A DNA stretch of 64,000 bases, from NCBI RefSeq assembly GCF_025950525.1, contig NZ_JAPDGS010000001.1:186001-250000 (forward strand), written 5' to 3'. Shown here piece after piece: positions 50,852 through 61,553 of this stretch (the stretch's first letter is position 1; each line of letters begins with the position of its first letter). Made by a program: the position numbers and the translations under genes. Origin of the DNA: Stagnihabitans lacustris. Its GTDB lineage: Bacteria > Pseudomonadota > Alphaproteobacteria > Rhodobacterales > Rhodobacteraceae. The notes beneath the pieces were generated by a model. The model saw only the letters and a list, made by a program, of their open reading frames with translations, did not search any database and was not told where the DNA came from.

Positions 50852-52180
50852 ATGTCCAACGAAATCCTGATCCGCGGTGGCCTGGTCCTGACCATGGACC
50901 AAGGCGTTGAATTCACAGGCGATATCCTGATCCGGGGCGGCGTGATCGTGGCCCGCGGGCAGGGGCTGACAACGCGGGGCCGGGTGGTGCAGGCCTCGGG
51001 CTGTGTGGTGACGCCGGGGCTCGTGAACACCCACCACCACCTGTATCAGACCCTGACGCGGGCGGTTCCGGGCGGTCAGGATGCGCTTTTGTTCGGCTGG
51101 CTGAAGACGCTTTATCCGATCTGGGCGCGCTTCGGCCCCGATGAGATCTTTACCTCGACCCAAATTGGCCTGGCGGAACTGGCGCTGTCGGGCTGCACGC
51201 TGACCAGCGACCACCTGTATCTTTACCCCAACGGGGCGCGGCTGGATGATTCCATCGCGGCGGCAGCAGAGGTCGGCTTGCGCTTTCACCCGACCCGCGG
51301 CGCCATGAGCATCGGTGAAAGCCGCGGTGGCCTGCCGCCCGACAGCCTGGTCGAAGAGGAACCCGCGATCCTAGAGGACATGATCCGCCTGGTCGATGCC
51401 CATCATGATGCCTCTGATGGGGCGATGCTGCGCGTCGGTCTGGCGCCCTGTTCGCCCTTCAGCGTGACCCGCGACCTGATGCGTCAGACGGCGCTTCTGG
51501 CGCGCGACAAGGGGGTCATGCTGCACACCCATCTGGCCGAAAATGACGAGGACGTGGCCTATTCCCTGGCGCAGTTCGGCTGCCGTCCGGGCCAATATGC
51601 CGAAGACCTGGGCTGGACCGGAGAGGATGTCTGGCACGCCCATTGCGTGAAGCTTGATTATTCGGAAAGTGCAATGTTTGCCCGGTCAGGCACCGGAATT
51701 GCCCATTGTCCATGTTCGAATTGTCGCCTTGGGTCCGGCATCGCGCCGATCCGTCGGATGCGGGATCAGGGGGTGAAAGTCGGTCTTGGCGTTGATGGAT
51801 CGGCCAGCAATGACCAGGGCAACCTGATGGCCGAAGCACGCCAGGCCATGCTGTTGCAACGCGTCAGCCTGGGCGCCGATGCCATGTCCGCGCGTGAGGC
51901 TTTGGAGATCGCGACGCTGGGGGGCGCGCGGGTTCTGGGCCGTCCCGACTGCGGCATGATCGCCCCGGGCAAGCGCGCCGACCTTGCGATCTGGGATGTC
52001 TCGGGCGTGGAAAGTGCGGGCTCTTGGGACCCGGCGGCGCTGGTGCTGGCGGGGCCGTCCCGGGTGCGCGACCTGTTCGTCGAGGGGCGGCAGGTCGTGG
52101 GGTCCGGCCATATGCTGACCATCGACCTGCCCCGCGTCGTCGAACGGCAAAACCTTCTGGCCCGCCGGCTGGCCTCGTGA
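50852..52180 (+). CDS. 8-oxoguanine deaminase / AtzB-like amidohydrolase
   Basis: 442 residues of the amidohydrolase superfamily. Metal ligands appear in NTHHHLYQTLTR, HTHLAEND, HAHCVKLDYSE and GVDGSASND, the pattern of bacterial 8-oxoguanine deaminases (often annotated hydroxydechloroatrazine ethylaminohydrolase). The product from 8-oxoguanine would be urate, which links functionally to the xdh genes. No AGGAGG site is strong, but AGGG-rich sequence precedes the ATG. Confidence 0.88.
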   Translation: MSNEILIRGGLVLTMDQGVEFTGDILIRGGVIVARGQGLTTRGRVVQASGCVVTPGLVNTHHHLYQTLTRAVPGGQDALLFGWLKTLYPIWARFGPDEIFTSTQIGLAELALSGCTLTSDHLYLYPNGARLDDSIAAAAEVGLRFHPTRGAMSIGESRGGLPPDSLVEEEPAILEDMIRLVDAHHDASDGAMLRVGLAPCSPFSVTRDLMRQTALLARDKGVMLHTHLAENDEDVAYSLAQFGCRPGQYAEDLGWTGEDVWHAHCVKLDYSESAMFARSGTGIAHCPCSNCRLGSGIAPIRRMRDQGVKVGLGVDGSASNDQGNLMAEARQAMLLQRVSLGADAMSAREALEIATLGGARVLGRPDCGMIAPGKRADLAIWDVSGVESAGSWDPAALVLAGPSRVRDLFVEGRQVVGSGHMLTIDLPRVVERQNLLARRLAS

Positions 52181-52509
52181 TAGCCAAAGCCATGCGCCAT
52201 AATTTCGAAGCCCAACGCCGCGAGACCTTTGACACCTTCCGCGACATGCCGAAGGGGCAGAGGCTGCCCGACCGCGCCCCGGTCGATTTCCTGTTCCTGC
52301 CCGAAGAGGACGACGCCCGTTACGACGCGCTGTCCAAGGCCCTGCGCGCCAAGGGCTTTGACGTGACGCGCGACGATGACCTTTTGGTCGCCACGCAGAC
52401 CGTCCAGATCAAACCCGAAGCGATCTGGGAGGCGGAACGCACAGCCACCGAAATCGCCCTGGGCTTTGACTTTTACCCCGACGGTTGGGACCTGGGCGTC
52501 GAGGAATGA
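52177..52509 (+). CDS. rraB: RraB-family ribonuclease E inhibitor-like protein
   Basis: 110 residues from a GTG start that overlaps the upstream stop (GTGA); an ATG at 52192 would give 105 residues. DFLFLPEEDDARYDALSKAL, GFDVTRDDDLLVATQTVQIKP and the acidic end are typical of RraB. In E. coli RraB inhibits RNase E; a similar role here is inference. Confidence 0.78.
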   Translation: MIAKAMRHNFEAQRRETFDTFRDMPKGQRLPDRAPVDFLFLPEEDDARYDALSKALRAKGFDVTRDDDLLVATQTVQIKPEAIWEAERTATEIALGFDFYPDGWDLGVEE

Positions 52510-52533
52510 GCGACGCAGAGTTAACCGCCCGGA

Positions 52534-53433
52534 TCAGGCCAGATGCTCTAGCCTGACACCGGCAAAGGCACCCAGCGCCGTCGTGATCCCTGTGCGTGAT
52601 GTCATCAGGCAAGCCGCCGTCGACAGCGCATCGGCCAATCCCGCAGACGGCGCCGTCACCGAAATCAGCGCCCAGGGCGAGGCCGCGGGCAAACCGGTCC
52701 GCGGCGACAGGATATGGCCCGTCCGCCCCGCCGCATCAAACGTCGTCCCCAACGCCGAAGAGCTTGCCAGCGCGCGGTCGGTCAAGGCGACCGTGCCGCC
52801 CGCCGCCAGCTGCACCGGCCAGGGCGCGCCATCGGCCTGGGGCCCAAGCGCGCGCAGCTCTCCGGTGTCGATCAGCACGTGACGCAGCCCGCGCGCCTGC
52901 AACAGCGCCGCGACCTTGTCGGCGACAAAGCCTTGCGCCACGCCGTTCAGGGTCAGCGCCATCCCGGGACGCAGCCACACCGCGGTTTCGTCGAAGGCCA
53001 CCTTCTCCCAGCCGACAAGGTCCAGAGCCCGCGTGATATCAACGGCTTGCGGTGCATGACCCGCGGCATGGCTTTCGGCATAGGTGGCCCACAGCGGCTG
53101 GATCGTGGGATCAAACAGCCCCGAGGTCGCGCGGTAAACACTGTCGCAAAGCGCCAGACACTCCAGCAGTTCAAAGGGCGGCGCGTCCAGGCGACCGCTG
53201 CGGTTCAGCCGAACCAAGGCGCTGTCCTGGTAAAGCGAAAAGATCCGCTCCAGCCGGGCGATCTCGGCCACGGCCTCGGCGGTGATGGCGTCGGCCTTGG
53301 GGTGGTCGATCCGGATGCGCGCCCGGGCGCCCAGGGCCGTGCCCTGCCAGCCCTGGGCCAGAACCGGGCTGGCCGCAAGCGCTGCGGTGATCGTCAGAAA
53401 GCGGCGACGGGTCAAGGGATGCGGGGTCAGCAT
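52534..53433 (-). CDS. nosX: FAD:protein FMN transferase NosX (ApbE family)
   Basis: 299 residues. A twin-arginine signal (TRRRFLTITAALAASPVLA) predicts export. ApbE motifs include LYQDSALVRLN, SGLFDPTIQPLW, LNGVAQGFVADKV and IDTGELRALG. NosX flavinylates NosR in the periplasm by attaching FMN to a Thr. It ends the nos operon and follows nosL by 1 bp. Confidence 0.93.
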   Translation of the reverse strand: MLTPHPLTRRRFLTITAALAASPVLAQGWQGTALGARARIRIDHPKADAITAEAVAEIARLERIFSLYQDSALVRLNRSGRLDAPPFELLECLALCDSVYRATSGLFDPTIQPLWATYAESHAAGHAPQAVDITRALDLVGWEKVAFDETAVWLRPGMALTLNGVAQGFVADKVAALLQARGLRHVLIDTGELRALGPQADGAPWPVQLAAGGTVALTDRALASSSALGTTFDAAGRTGHILSPRTGLPAASPWALISVTAPSAGLADALSTAACLMTSRTGITTALGAFAGVRLEHLA

Positions 53434-53434
53434 G

Positions 53435-53977
53435 TCATTGGCTTTCGGTTGCGGATTTCAGGCGGGCGGCGAAGTCTTCGGCATCGCCCGGGGCTGCGGG
53501 CTCGTCCGAGGCCAGGGCCTCGGTCGGGATATCGGCCAGGGCAAGGACCTGCCCGCCGTTCCGCGTGGCAAAGTCGCGGGCGGCTGCGGCATCGGCAAAG
53601 GGGATGAATTCGGGCTGATCCATGCCGCCCAACCGGTGCGAGCCCACGACATAGGCCGCCTTGTCCGCGGCAATCCAGTCCGCCTGGGTCGGGTCGTTCC
53701 AATCGGCGCCGCCCATGTCGGTGACATAGGTCGCGACGATGGCGCCGTCCTTTTCCGGCATCCGCAGATAGGCCACCGCATCGCGCACCTGGCTGAAAAA
53801 CAGCGGCTTGCCGGGAAAGACATCCAGGTGGACCTGCGCCTTGGGCCCGCCATGGTCCAGGATGTTCATCTGGCAGAAAAAGCCCACCGTCTCGGCGTTC
53901 AGGGCGACGGGGTCGGGAAGCGGAGCCTCCTCTTGGCAGGCGGCAAGCAGGATCAGGGACAGCAAAATCCGTTTCAT
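53435..53977 (-). CDS. nosL: Copper chaperone lipoprotein NosL
   Basis: 180 residues. The lipobox LLAAC gives lipidated Cys14, and the Cu(I)-binding segment FFCQMNI holds Cys35 and Met37. VYVTDMGG-like YVTDMGGADW is conserved. NosL supplies copper for the CuZ centre of NosZ in the periplasm. The ATG overlaps the nosY stop by 4 nt. Confidence 0.94.
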   Translation of the reverse strand: MKRILLSLILLAACQEEAPLPDPVALNAETVGFFCQMNILDHGGPKAQVHLDVFPGKPLFFSQVRDAVAYLRMPEKDGAIVATYVTDMGGADWNDPTQADWIAADKAAYVVGSHRLGGMDQPEFIPFADAAAARDFATRNGGQVLALADIPTEALASDEPAAPGDAEDFAARLKSATESQ

Positions 53978-54795
53978 GGCAACACCTTGCGGAAAGAGAT
54001 CAGGGCCAGGGCAAAGGCCAGCGCGGGCCAAAGCGCGACAGAGAGGGCCGACCACAGCACCGGCACGGCGCCCGCCGCAGCCGAGACCCCTGCCGCCGCC
54101 GCCGTCGCCTGCGAGGCCGACAGGTTGTAAAGCCGGAAGGCATCGGCGGGGTTGGCCAACAGCGTCAGGGGGAAGACCTGCAGGGTAAAGGCTCCGCCAT
54201 TGTCGGCCACCACCGCGGCCAAAAGCCCCAGGTCATACAGGACGACGGCCACCAGCCAAAGCCCGATCGCCAGCCCCGCCGCACCCGAGGGCCTGCGCGC
54301 CCGGGCCGAAATCGCATAGCCCAGCCCCAGGAAGGTCGCGCCAAGGGCCACCGAACTGAGTGTCAGGCGGATCAGTGCGGGCAGGCCCTGCGCCGCCTGG
54401 CCGTCCAGCGCAAAGGCCAGCCCCCCCGCCGCGCCAAAGCCCGCCACCAGCGCCAGCGTCAGGATGCCCAGATGCGCCAGCGCCTTGCCCGCCAGAAGCT
54501 GCGCGCGCGAGACGGGATAGGTCAGGATCAGCGGCAGGGTGCCGCGCTCGACCTCGCCCGCCACGGCGTCAAACGACATGAGCAGCGCCATCAGCGGCAC
54601 CAGATAGACCGACAGGCTGGTGAGGCTTGCCACCGTCACCGACAGCCGGTCGACGCCAAGGCTGCCCGTGGGGCCAGAGCCCGCCGCCGACAGGACCAGG
54701 GCGAACAGCATCATGAGGCCGACCGCGATGGCCAGCCAGCGGTTGCGGATGCCGATGCGGAACTCGGCCAGGGCAAGGGCGAGGATGGCGGTCAT
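53974..54795 (-). CDS. nosY: ABC transporter permease NosY
   Basis: 273 residues with about six membrane helices (for example WLAIAVGLMMLFALVL and GLAIGLWLVAVVLYDL). SFDAVAGEVERGTLPLILTYPVSR is the ABC-2-type signature of NosY. It forms the NosDFY complex needed for NosZ copper-sulfide site assembly. It starts 121 bp after the nosF stop, an unusually long gap in an otherwise compact operon. Confidence 0.94.
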   Translation of the reverse strand: MTAILALALAEFRIGIRNRWLAIAVGLMMLFALVLSAAGSGPTGSLGVDRLSVTVASLTSLSVYLVPLMALLMSFDAVAGEVERGTLPLILTYPVSRAQLLAGKALAHLGILTLALVAGFGAAGGLAFALDGQAAQGLPALIRLTLSSVALGATFLGLGYAISARARRPSGAAGLAIGLWLVAVVLYDLGLLAAVVADNGGAFTLQVFPLTLLANPADAFRLYNLSASQATAAAAGVSAAAGAVPVLWSALSVALWPALAFALALISFRKVLP

Positions 54796-54916
54796 GGGAC
54801 GCTCCTTTGGGGGCAGGATGGGCGATGCAACGCCGGGCGGGATGCGGTGAAAGGCCGCGGTCCCGAGGGCCTGACTTGGGGGGCGGTCTTTGGTCGGGCT
54901 GGGCGATGCGGGGCCC

Positions 54917-55801
54917 TCATTGGCCGTCCCTCTTGCTGAAATGGCTGTAGATATCCTCCAGCGAGGGGGGGATGACGTCGACATCGGCGACCTTGGGACC
55001 CAGGGCCGCGATCCGGGCCAGGTTGGTCAGCTTTTGGTTGGCGGGGCAGGACAGCACCAGCTTTTCGCCCACCCTCTCGGCCTGGGGCAGATGGGTCGCC
55101 AGGCACCCGCCCTGACCCGTGGCCGGGGTCACGACCAGGGCCACAGGCAAGCCCGCCTCGTGGCGCAGACCCTCCATCGAGCCCTGGGCCACCAGCCGCC
55201 CGCCCGACAGGATGACGATGCGGTCGGTGCGCGCCTCGACCTCGGTCAGGGCATGGGAGGACAGCAGAATGGACGCGCCCTCGGCCGAAAGCCCGTCCAA
55301 GAGCGCATAGAAATCCCGCCGCGAGACCGGGTCCAGGCCCGAGGTCGGCTCGTCCAGGATCAACAGCCTGGGGTGGCCGATCAGCGCCTGTGCAAGGCCG
55401 ACGCGCTGGCGCATCCCCTTGGAATAGGTGCCGATCCGGCGCGAGGCCGCGTCATGCAGGCCGACGCGCGCCAACAGGTCGCGCGCCTGCCGCGGGGGTT
55501 CGCCGCGCACCGAAAGGAACAGGCGGATCTGTTCCTCTCCGGTCAGGGCGGGGTGAAAGGCCACGTTTTCCGGCAGATAGGCGACGCCCTGACGAGACGC
55601 CCCGGGGGCGGCGCCCAGCACGCTGACCGTGCCGCCGTCAAAGGGGATCAGCCCCAGGACGATCTTCATCAGCGTGGATTTCCCCGCGCCGTTATGGCCC
55701 AAAAGCGCCACCCTTTCGCCCGGGGCGACCGAAAATGTCACCCCGTCCAAGGCCTTGGCCCCGCCATAGGTCTTAGTCAGTTTCTGCAGTTTCAGCGTCA
55801 C
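54917..55801 (-). CDS. nosF: ABC transporter ATP-binding protein NosF
   Basis: 294 residues from a GTG start. Walker A is GHNGAGKST, the signature is YSKGMRQRVGLAQA and Walker B RLLILDEPTSGLDP. No ATG suits the start, and GTG at 55801 preserves the N-terminus TLKLQKLTKTYGG. This overlaps the nosD end by 29 nt. NosF powers the NosDFY complex that supports copper-sulfide site maturation in NosZ. Confidence 0.93.
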   Translation of the reverse strand: MTLKLQKLTKTYGGAKALDGVTFSVAPGERVALLGHNGAGKSTLMKIVLGLIPFDGGTVSVLGAAPGASRQGVAYLPENVAFHPALTGEEQIRLFLSVRGEPPRQARDLLARVGLHDAASRRIGTYSKGMRQRVGLAQALIGHPRLLILDEPTSGLDPVSRRDFYALLDGLSAEGASILLSSHALTEVEARTDRIVILSGGRLVAQGSMEGLRHEAGLPVALVVTPATGQGGCLATHLPQAERVGEKLVLSCPANQKLTNLARIAALGPKVADVDVIPPSLEDIYSHFSKRDGQ

Positions 55802-57086
55802 GGCTTTGGTCCTTTTGCCAGCGGTCGCCCACAAGGGCCGCCGCCTTGGCCCATTCCGGGGCCAGGGGGATTTCAAGAGGCGCCATCAGCGGATGGCTGT
55901 CGAGTATCCCGCCGGGGAGCGTGGCGGGGAAGCTTTCCTGGCTCCAGCGGATCAACTGGACGGCGGGCGAGCCGATCAAAAGCCCGGCCGCGGGCTGCGA
56001 CCACAGGATATGGTCCATCATGTCATTCGGGCGAAAGGCCTGGTCGGCCAAGCCGTCGCCGTTCAGGTCAAAGGCCGCAAGGTCGGACCAGAAGTTGCCA
56101 CGACCCTCAAGGCTCCATTCCAGATCGCGGGTGCCGACGTATTTCACCTGATTGCGGTTGGCCACAAAGGCATTGCTCGTCACGGCATTGCGCGCCGAAC
56201 CCGCCGTGTAATGGATGCCAATGCCACAGCCCTGGAACCGGTTGCCCGCGATCAGGTTCTTGTTCGCGTCATAAAGAAAGGTGCATTTGGCCGCGCCCAC
56301 CACCAGATTGCCGGTGATGTCGCTTTCGTTGGTCGAGTTCACCATGACCCCGTGATCCCGGTCGTTCACCGAGATATTGCCGCGCACCTTCACCCGGCGC
56401 GAATACATCAACGCAAAGCCCAGGTGATTGCCAATCGAGATATTATCCTCGATCACGCTGTCATTCGTATACATGTAGTGGATCGCAAAGCGCAGATCGC
56501 GAAATGTATTGCGGCGGAAGGTGTCCTTTTTCGACGCGTTGGAAAAGATCCCGTCGCGGCCATAGCGGACGTCGTTGTCCTCGATCACCACGCCCGGCGC
56601 GTTCCAGACATAGAACCCGTTGCCGCGTTCGATCATGTGCAGGTCCTGGCGCCCTGTGATCACATTGCGCCGCGCCACCGCATCCACCGCGCCGTGAAAG
56701 TCGACGCCGTGCAGGTTGTCGGTCAGGATGCAATCCTCGATCACCGTGCGCGCCACGCCCTTGGGCACTTTGATGCCCGCGTCGATCTCTTCGTCGCGCG
56801 TGCCAGAGGCCCGGACCGTCAGGCCGCGGATCGTCACGTCATCGGCCGTCACCAGCAGAACCGTGCCGACATGGCCGCCGTCGATCACCGCCCCCGCGCC
56901 TTGCAGGGTCAGCGGTTTGTCGATGACGGCGGGGCCATAGACCCCCGCCGTCAAGGTCAGCACATCACCGGGGGCCGCCGCCTGAATGGCGGCCCCCAGC
57001 GTCTCCGCTCCGGGCAGGACAGAAATTTCCTTTGCCTGCAACGGCGTGGCAAGCAAAAGCAGCAAAAGAACCCGGGGCGGAACCAT
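55773..57086 (-). CDS. nosD: Periplasmic copper-binding/beta-helix protein NosD
   Basis: 437 residues. A signal peptide (VLLLLLLATPLQA) is followed by a right-handed beta helix built of short repeats (for example VIEDNISIGNHLGFALMYSR). NosD is the periplasmic partner of NosFY. The ATG at 57086 is 2 bp after the nosZ stop; the C-terminus reads far into nosF. Confidence 0.95.
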   Translation of the reverse strand: MVPPRVLLLLLLATPLQAKEISVLPGAETLGAAIQAAAPGDVLTLTAGVYGPAVIDKPLTLQGAGAVIDGGHVGTVLLVTADDVTIRGLTVRASGTRDEEIDAGIKVPKGVARTVIEDCILTDNLHGVDFHGAVDAVARRNVITGRQDLHMIERGNGFYVWNAPGVVIEDNDVRYGRDGIFSNASKKDTFRRNTFRDLRFAIHYMYTNDSVIEDNISIGNHLGFALMYSRRVKVRGNISVNDRDHGVMVNSTNESDITGNLVVGAAKCTFLYDANKNLIAGNRFQGCGIGIHYTAGSARNAVTSNAFVANRNQVKYVGTRDLEWSLEGRGNFWSDLAAFDLNGDGLADQAFRPNDMMDHILWSQPAAGLLIGSPAVQLIRWSQESFPATLPGGILDSHPLMAPLEIPLAPEWAKAAALVGDRWQKDQSRDAETAETD

Positions 57087-57088
57087 GA

Positions 57089-59023
57089 TCACACCTTCGG
57101 GTTCACGAACATCCGGCCGCGCATCTCCATATGCAGCGCGTGGCAGAACCACTGGCAGTAATACCAGTAGACCCCGGGATTGGCGGCCACAAAGGTGACA
57201 GAGGCGGTCGCCTGCGGCCCGATCTCCATCGCCACGCCATGCCCGCCCATCGTGAAGCCATGGGTCAGGTCGTCGATGTCATCCAGGTTGGTGACGATCA
57301 CCGTCACCTCGTCGCCCTCGGTGACGTCGAATTGCTCCAAGGCAAAGGCCGGGGCCTGGCTGGAGATATAGACCCGCACCTTGGTCGGATCGGCCTTGTC
57401 GCGGATGACCATGTCCTGCCAGTCGTCCAGGTTCACGCCGTCGGCTTCGGCCTGCGCCCGGGTCTCGGCCCACATGATGTCTTTGCGATCCCAGACCGAC
57501 TTGATGTTGCCCATCTTGGAGGCATGGACCGCGATGGCATCATGGGGTTCGGCAAAGTTCGGGCCGTCGTGGATGACCTTCATCTTGTCGCCGGAAATGT
57601 CGATCAGCTGATCGTTTTCCGGCTTCAGGGGACCGACGTTCAGGAACCGGTCCTTGCTGAATTTGCACAGGCAGACCAGCCACTTGCCGTCCGCCTCCAG
57701 CGTTTCCCCCATCGAGGTCTTCAGGTGGCCGGGCTGATATTGCACATCCACCTTGTCCAGGATCGGATCGACCTTTTCACCGGCATAAAGCCGCTTGGCG
57801 AGGTCGATGTTCCACTTCACCACCTGGCTGTCCAAAAACAGCGAGGTAAAGACATTGCCCTGGCCGTCAAAGGCATTGTGCAAGGGGCCAAGGCCCAGTT
57901 CGGGTTCCGCCACGATGACCGACCGCGGATCGGCGTCCGAGTTGAACAGCGTGTCCAGCTTGGTCACGTCAATCACCGACACGGTGGGCGAAAGCTTCCC
58001 GCCGATGCACAGGTGGACCTTGTCGGGCGCCATGTTGCAGCCGTGGGGGTTGTTGGCGATGGGGATGTAACGGGTGAACTGGCTTTTCGCCTCTTTCCGC
58101 CCGTCCAGCACCTTGGCGCCGTTCAGCTCCTGGAACTGACCGGCCGCGATGGCCGCCTCGATCTCGGCGATGTTGAAGACGACGACATGGTCCATGTCCG
58201 CCGCCGTCATCTCGGCGGTGTTCATCCCCATTTCCGAGTTATACGAGGTCGAAAACGCCCATTTCCCCTCGTAATCCGCGTCGGTGTTGTCCAGGTTGCC
58301 CGAGACGATCACTTGCCACGCCACGTCCCATTTGTCGGCATCGACCGCGGTGAAGATGTTCACATAGGTCGACACGTCCTTCAGGGTCTTGCCGTCGTTG
58401 ACCAGCGGGCTTTCGTCCTCGCCGTTGCAGAAGACATAGTTGCTGCGCGGCCACTTTTGGGGGCGAAGCCCGTGGATCGCATGGGCGTTGGGGATTTCCA
58501 GGATGGCGTCGCATTTCATCACATCGCCACGGACGCGGGCCACACGGGTGTTGGCCTTGTCGTTCATATACAGGTAACGGCCGTCGTATTTGCCCTCGGT
58601 GAAGGACATGTGGACATGGTGCAGGTCGCCGTTGTCATGGACCTTTTTGCCATTCGCGGCCAAAAGCTTTTTGGTCCCTTCGGACATGCTGCGCTGATGG
58701 ATGCGGATGGATTCGTTGGTGATCCCCCAGCCTGTGGCGGAACAGCGGTTGAAGACCGGAACCCGCATCAGTTCCCGCATGGACGGGATGCCCAGGATGC
58801 GCATTTCGCCGGACTGGCCACTGGACCAAAAGCCGTAATATTCGTCCAGCATCCCCGGGGCGACGTTGAAGCTGCCCTCTTCGGCCTGCGCGGCACTGGC
58901 GGTCAGCGCCGCAACACCGGCGCCGCCAAGCGCCAGGCGCGAGCCGAAGGCGCCGGCAAGCGCCGCTCCGGTCGCCGTGGCGCCCAGAAGGCCGCGGCGA
59001 GAGATTCCTTTGCTGTCAGACAT
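57089..59023 (-). CDS. nosZ: Nitrous oxide reductase NosZ (clade I, Tat-exported)
   Basis: 644 residues. The Tat signal [15 protein letters not shown] marks the clade I enzyme. The CuZ seven-bladed propeller holds conserved His segments ([29 protein letters not shown]), and the C-terminal CuA domain has [12 protein letters not shown] (Cys623, Cys627, His631, Met634). It reduces N2O to N2 in the periplasm. The start overlaps nosR by 8 nt. Confidence 0.97.
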   Translation of the reverse strand: MSDSKGISRRGLLGATATGAALAGAFGSRLALGGAGVAALTASAAQAEEGSFNVAPGMLDEYYGFWSSGQSGEMRILGIPSMRELMRVPVFNRCSATGWGITNESIRIHQRSMSEGTKKLLAANGKKVHDNGDLHHVHMSFTEGKYDGRYLYMNDKANTRVARVRGDVMKCDAILEIPNAHAIHGLRPQKWPRSNYVFCNGEDESPLVNDGKTLKDVSTYVNIFTAVDADKWDVAWQVIVSGNLDNTDADYEGKWAFSTSYNSEMGMNTAEMTAADMDHVVVFNIAEIEAAIAAGQFQELNGAKVLDGRKEAKSQFTRYIPIANNPHGCNMAPDKVHLCIGGKLSPTVSVIDVTKLDTLFNSDADPRSVIVAEPELGLGPLHNAFDGQGNVFTSLFLDSQVVKWNIDLAKRLYAGEKVDPILDKVDVQYQPGHLKTSMGETLEADGKWLVCLCKFSKDRFLNVGPLKPENDQLIDISGDKMKVIHDGPNFAEPHDAIAVHASKMGNIKSVWDRKDIMWAETRAQAEADGVNLDDWQDMVIRDKADPTKVRVYISSQAPAFALEQFDVTEGDEVTVIVTNLDDIDDLTHGFTMGGHGVAMEIGPQATASVTFVAANPGVYWYYCQWFCHALHMEMRGRMFVNPKV

Positions 59024-61172
59024 GTTCTTGTCCTTTCACGTTGGGGTGGTTTTTCAGGGTCGCCGGGTCGCGCGATGCAGGGTTTTGAACGACGGCGGCG
59101 CGGCGTTTGTCTTGCCGGATGACGACCGGGCATTTCGTGTGGCTTTGGTAAAGCACCTGGCAATTCAGGCAGTTGACGCATTCGTTCGGGTTGATTTCTC
59201 CGGTCGGATGGATCGCCTGAACGGGGCAGTCATTGGCGCAGGTCTGACAGGGCGAACCGCACTCGTGATAGCGCTTCAGCCAGTCGAACATCCGCATCCG
59301 CGCAGGGATGGCGAGGGCGCCGCCCAGCGGGCAGAGGTATCGGCAGTAGAACCGTTCGACGAACAGCCCCGCCGCCAACAGCGCCAGCACATAGGCCACA
59401 AAGGGCCAGGCGCGGACGAATTTCAGGATGATGGCGGTCTTGAAGGGCTCGATCTCGGCCAGGTGTTCGGCCTGTTCGATGGACGCCAAAGACACGCCGA
59501 AAAGCCCAAGGAAGATCATGTATTTCAACGGCCACAGGCGTTCGTGCAGGCCCCAGGGCAGGGTCCATTGCGGGATATGCAACGCGCGGGCAATCCGGTT
59601 GGTCAGCTCTTGCAGCGCGCCAAAGGGGCAAAGCCAGCCGCAATAGGCGCCGCGGCCCCAGAAGATCAGGCTGGCCGCGACGGCGAACCACAGGATGAAG
59701 GTCAGCGGGTCCAGAAGGAAGGCTTGCCAGCTGAAGCCCTGGGTCAGCGCGCCAAACAGCGCCATGAGGTTGACGACCGACAGCTGGGCATTGGCGTAAA
59801 AGCCCAGGAAAACCAGCGTGACCGTCAGGTAAGACATGCGGAACCACAGGAAAGCCCGGGCGTGCCGCGTCGCATAACCTTGAAAGAAGAAGACCAGCGT
59901 CAGGACGGCCAGCATGGCGGCCAGGCCTGCGATCTCGACCGTTTTGCCGGCCCAGATCTTTTTCCACAGGTCGGCTTGGGCGGCATCCTCGGAGCCGGGC
60001 TCTGCGACAAGGGGGGCCTGAACCTGAAGGGGTTTCAGGTAATGGTCGGGCAGTTGATAGGCCAGGTCAAAGGTGATGAAGGCCTTTTCCGTCGCCCCCA
60101 CAGCCCGTTGCACCAGAAGTTGCAGGCGGAAGGGTTTGGCGGGGTCAAAGGCGGGATCGGAGATGCGGAACAGGTCGGTCTCGGTGAAATCCGGCGCGCC
60201 GGGCGCCATCGCCACCAGCCGCTTGTGGTCGCGGTCATGGAAGCGGACGGTCACGTCATCCTGGACCAGCACGATCCGGTCAAAGATGCCGCCGCGCACA
60301 TAGCCCGACCCTTTGAAGGAATAAAGCCCGCCCGCCGCAATCGCCACGGCGCTTTCGCCGGGCTTCAACCAGGTGGTCAGGTTCGTGGCCTCTGCCGCGC
60401 CCAAAACCGCCTTGGCAATCGCGGGCTGCGACACCAGCGCCAGTTCCATGTCGATAAAGGCGGTCTCGGGCGGCTCCGTCAGGGGGCGTTGGCCCGCGCG
60501 GGGGTCTGGCAGCGCCGCAAAAGCCGCGTTCACCTGACCCACATCCAGCGACAGCTTGCGGATCGTGCCGTCGCCCTCCAGCGCCTGCCACCCCGTCGGA
60601 GCCTCGGCCATGGGGTCAATCTCGGCCCGCGGACCGGCGGCGACCTGAACCGTCAGGCCGCCAAGCCCCAGCGCCCGCGCCACCTTGACCCCCGAGCGCA
60701 GGATGGAATCGTCGATCACCATGACCGTGACCGTCGCGCCCGAGATGATGTCCAGCTTGTGACCCGACCCGTTGTCATTGGCCTCGGCCACCATGTCCAT
60801 GCCGATGTAACTGTCCGCCAGGGCCGTCACCTTGGCCTCGGGGATGCCGATGAGGACAATGGGTTCCGAGTGTTTGACCAGTTTGACACCGGTCACATGG
60901 GCGGTCAGGTCCAGCGCCATCATCACATGGATGGGCTTGCCCGAATAACCCGTCGTGCCGACGAAATCGCTGGTGACAAAGGCCCAGCCGACCTGCGTGT
61001 CGCCCTTCAACACCGGGGCGACGGCCAGGTCATCGCGGATCGGGCCGAAGCCATCGGCGCCCGCCACAAGGTCGGAGGCCGCCATCTTGGGCAGGAATTT
61101 CGCCAGGACGCTTTCGGCATGAACCGGAAGCGCAAGCAGCAGAAGGCAAAGGGAAAGGCGGATCAGGGTCAT
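59016..61172 (-). CDS. nosR: Nitrous oxide reductase electron-donor/regulator NosR
   Basis: 718 residues. After a signal helix comes a periplasmic FMN-binding domain with SGATVT (144-149) for covalent flavin, then about six membrane helices with CGWLCPFG and CRYLCPLG. Two C-terminal [4Fe-4S] motifs follow ([26 protein letters not shown]...CP). NosR is needed for nosZ expression and for electron supply to NosZ. The ATG at 61172 was chosen because the upstream extension is proline/arginine-rich. Confidence 0.96.
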   Translation of the reverse strand: MTLIRLSLCLLLLALPVHAESVLAKFLPKMAASDLVAGADGFGPIRDDLAVAPVLKGDTQVGWAFVTSDFVGTTGYSGKPIHVMMALDLTAHVTGVKLVKHSEPIVLIGIPEAKVTALADSYIGMDMVAEANDNGSGHKLDIISGATVTVMVIDDSILRSGVKVARALGLGGLTVQVAAGPRAEIDPMAEAPTGWQALEGDGTIRKLSLDVGQVNAAFAALPDPRAGQRPLTEPPETAFIDMELALVSQPAIAKAVLGAAEATNLTTWLKPGESAVAIAAGGLYSFKGSGYVRGGIFDRIVLVQDDVTVRFHDRDHKRLVAMAPGAPDFTETDLFRISDPAFDPAKPFRLQLLVQRAVGATEKAFITFDLAYQLPDHYLKPLQVQAPLVAEPGSEDAAQADLWKKIWAGKTVEIAGLAAMLAVLTLVFFFQGYATRHARAFLWFRMSYLTVTLVFLGFYANAQLSVVNLMALFGALTQGFSWQAFLLDPLTFILWFAVAASLIFWGRGAYCGWLCPFGALQELTNRIARALHIPQWTLPWGLHERLWPLKYMIFLGLFGVSLASIEQAEHLAEIEPFKTAIILKFVRAWPFVAYVLALLAAGLFVERFYCRYLCPLGGALAIPARMRMFDWLKRYHECGSPCQTCANDCPVQAIHPTGEINPNECVNCLNCQVLYQSHTKCPVVIRQDKRRAAVVQNPASRDPATLKNHPNVKGQEHV

Positions 61173-61180
61173 GATGGGTC

Positions 61181-61519
61181 TCAGGTCCCGAAGGGCGGCG
61201 CGCGGGCGCGGCGCTGGGGTTGGGGGGCGGGAAGGGCAAGGGCCGCGGGGTCGGAACGCAGCCGCAGGCCGCGTCCGGCGGGCAAGGCGGGCCCGGGCGG
61301 CGGGGTCAAAAGCGCGACCTGCGGTCCAAGCGCTTGGTCGCAATGGGCGCAGGGCTTGACCGGGGCGCCCTGCGCATCCAGCCAGATCACGCCGTCATGG
61401 CCGCAGGCCTGAACCGCCGTCACCGGCGCGCCCGGGCAGATCACGGGCCGCACACCGGCCAGGCCGAGCAAAAGGCTCAGGCACAGGCACAGGAAAAGGG
61501 GCAGGGGGCAACGGGTCAT
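61181..61519 (-). CDS. nosC: NosC-like exported small protein
   Basis: 112 residues. A signal peptide or membrane helix (LPLFLCLCLSLLLGLAG) precedes a small domain with CPG, ACGHDG and CAHCDQA, a CxxC motif that could bind copper or a cofactor. Paracoccus denitrificans carries a gene in this place in nosCRZDFYLX; homology is inferred from position and the CxxC motif. It starts 34 bp beyond an FNR/NnrR-like box. Confidence 0.72.
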   Translation of the reverse strand: MTRCPLPLFLCLCLSLLLGLAGVRPVICPGAPVTAVQACGHDGVIWLDAQGAPVKPCAHCDQALGPQVALLTPPPGPALPAGRGLRLRSDPAALALPAPQPQRRARAPPFGT

Positions 61520-61553
61520 GGACCCTGCCTAGGGCCAAAGACAGGGGGGCTCC

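Noticed and set aside
57131-59122. 663-codon frame antisense to nosZ
   Set aside because: Shadow of nosZ; its composition (Val/Gly/His/Arg) and lack of motifs show it is not a gene.
58866-61412. 848-codon frame antisense to nosR
   Set aside because: nosR on the other strand has full Fe-S, FMN and membrane motifs; the antisense frame has none.
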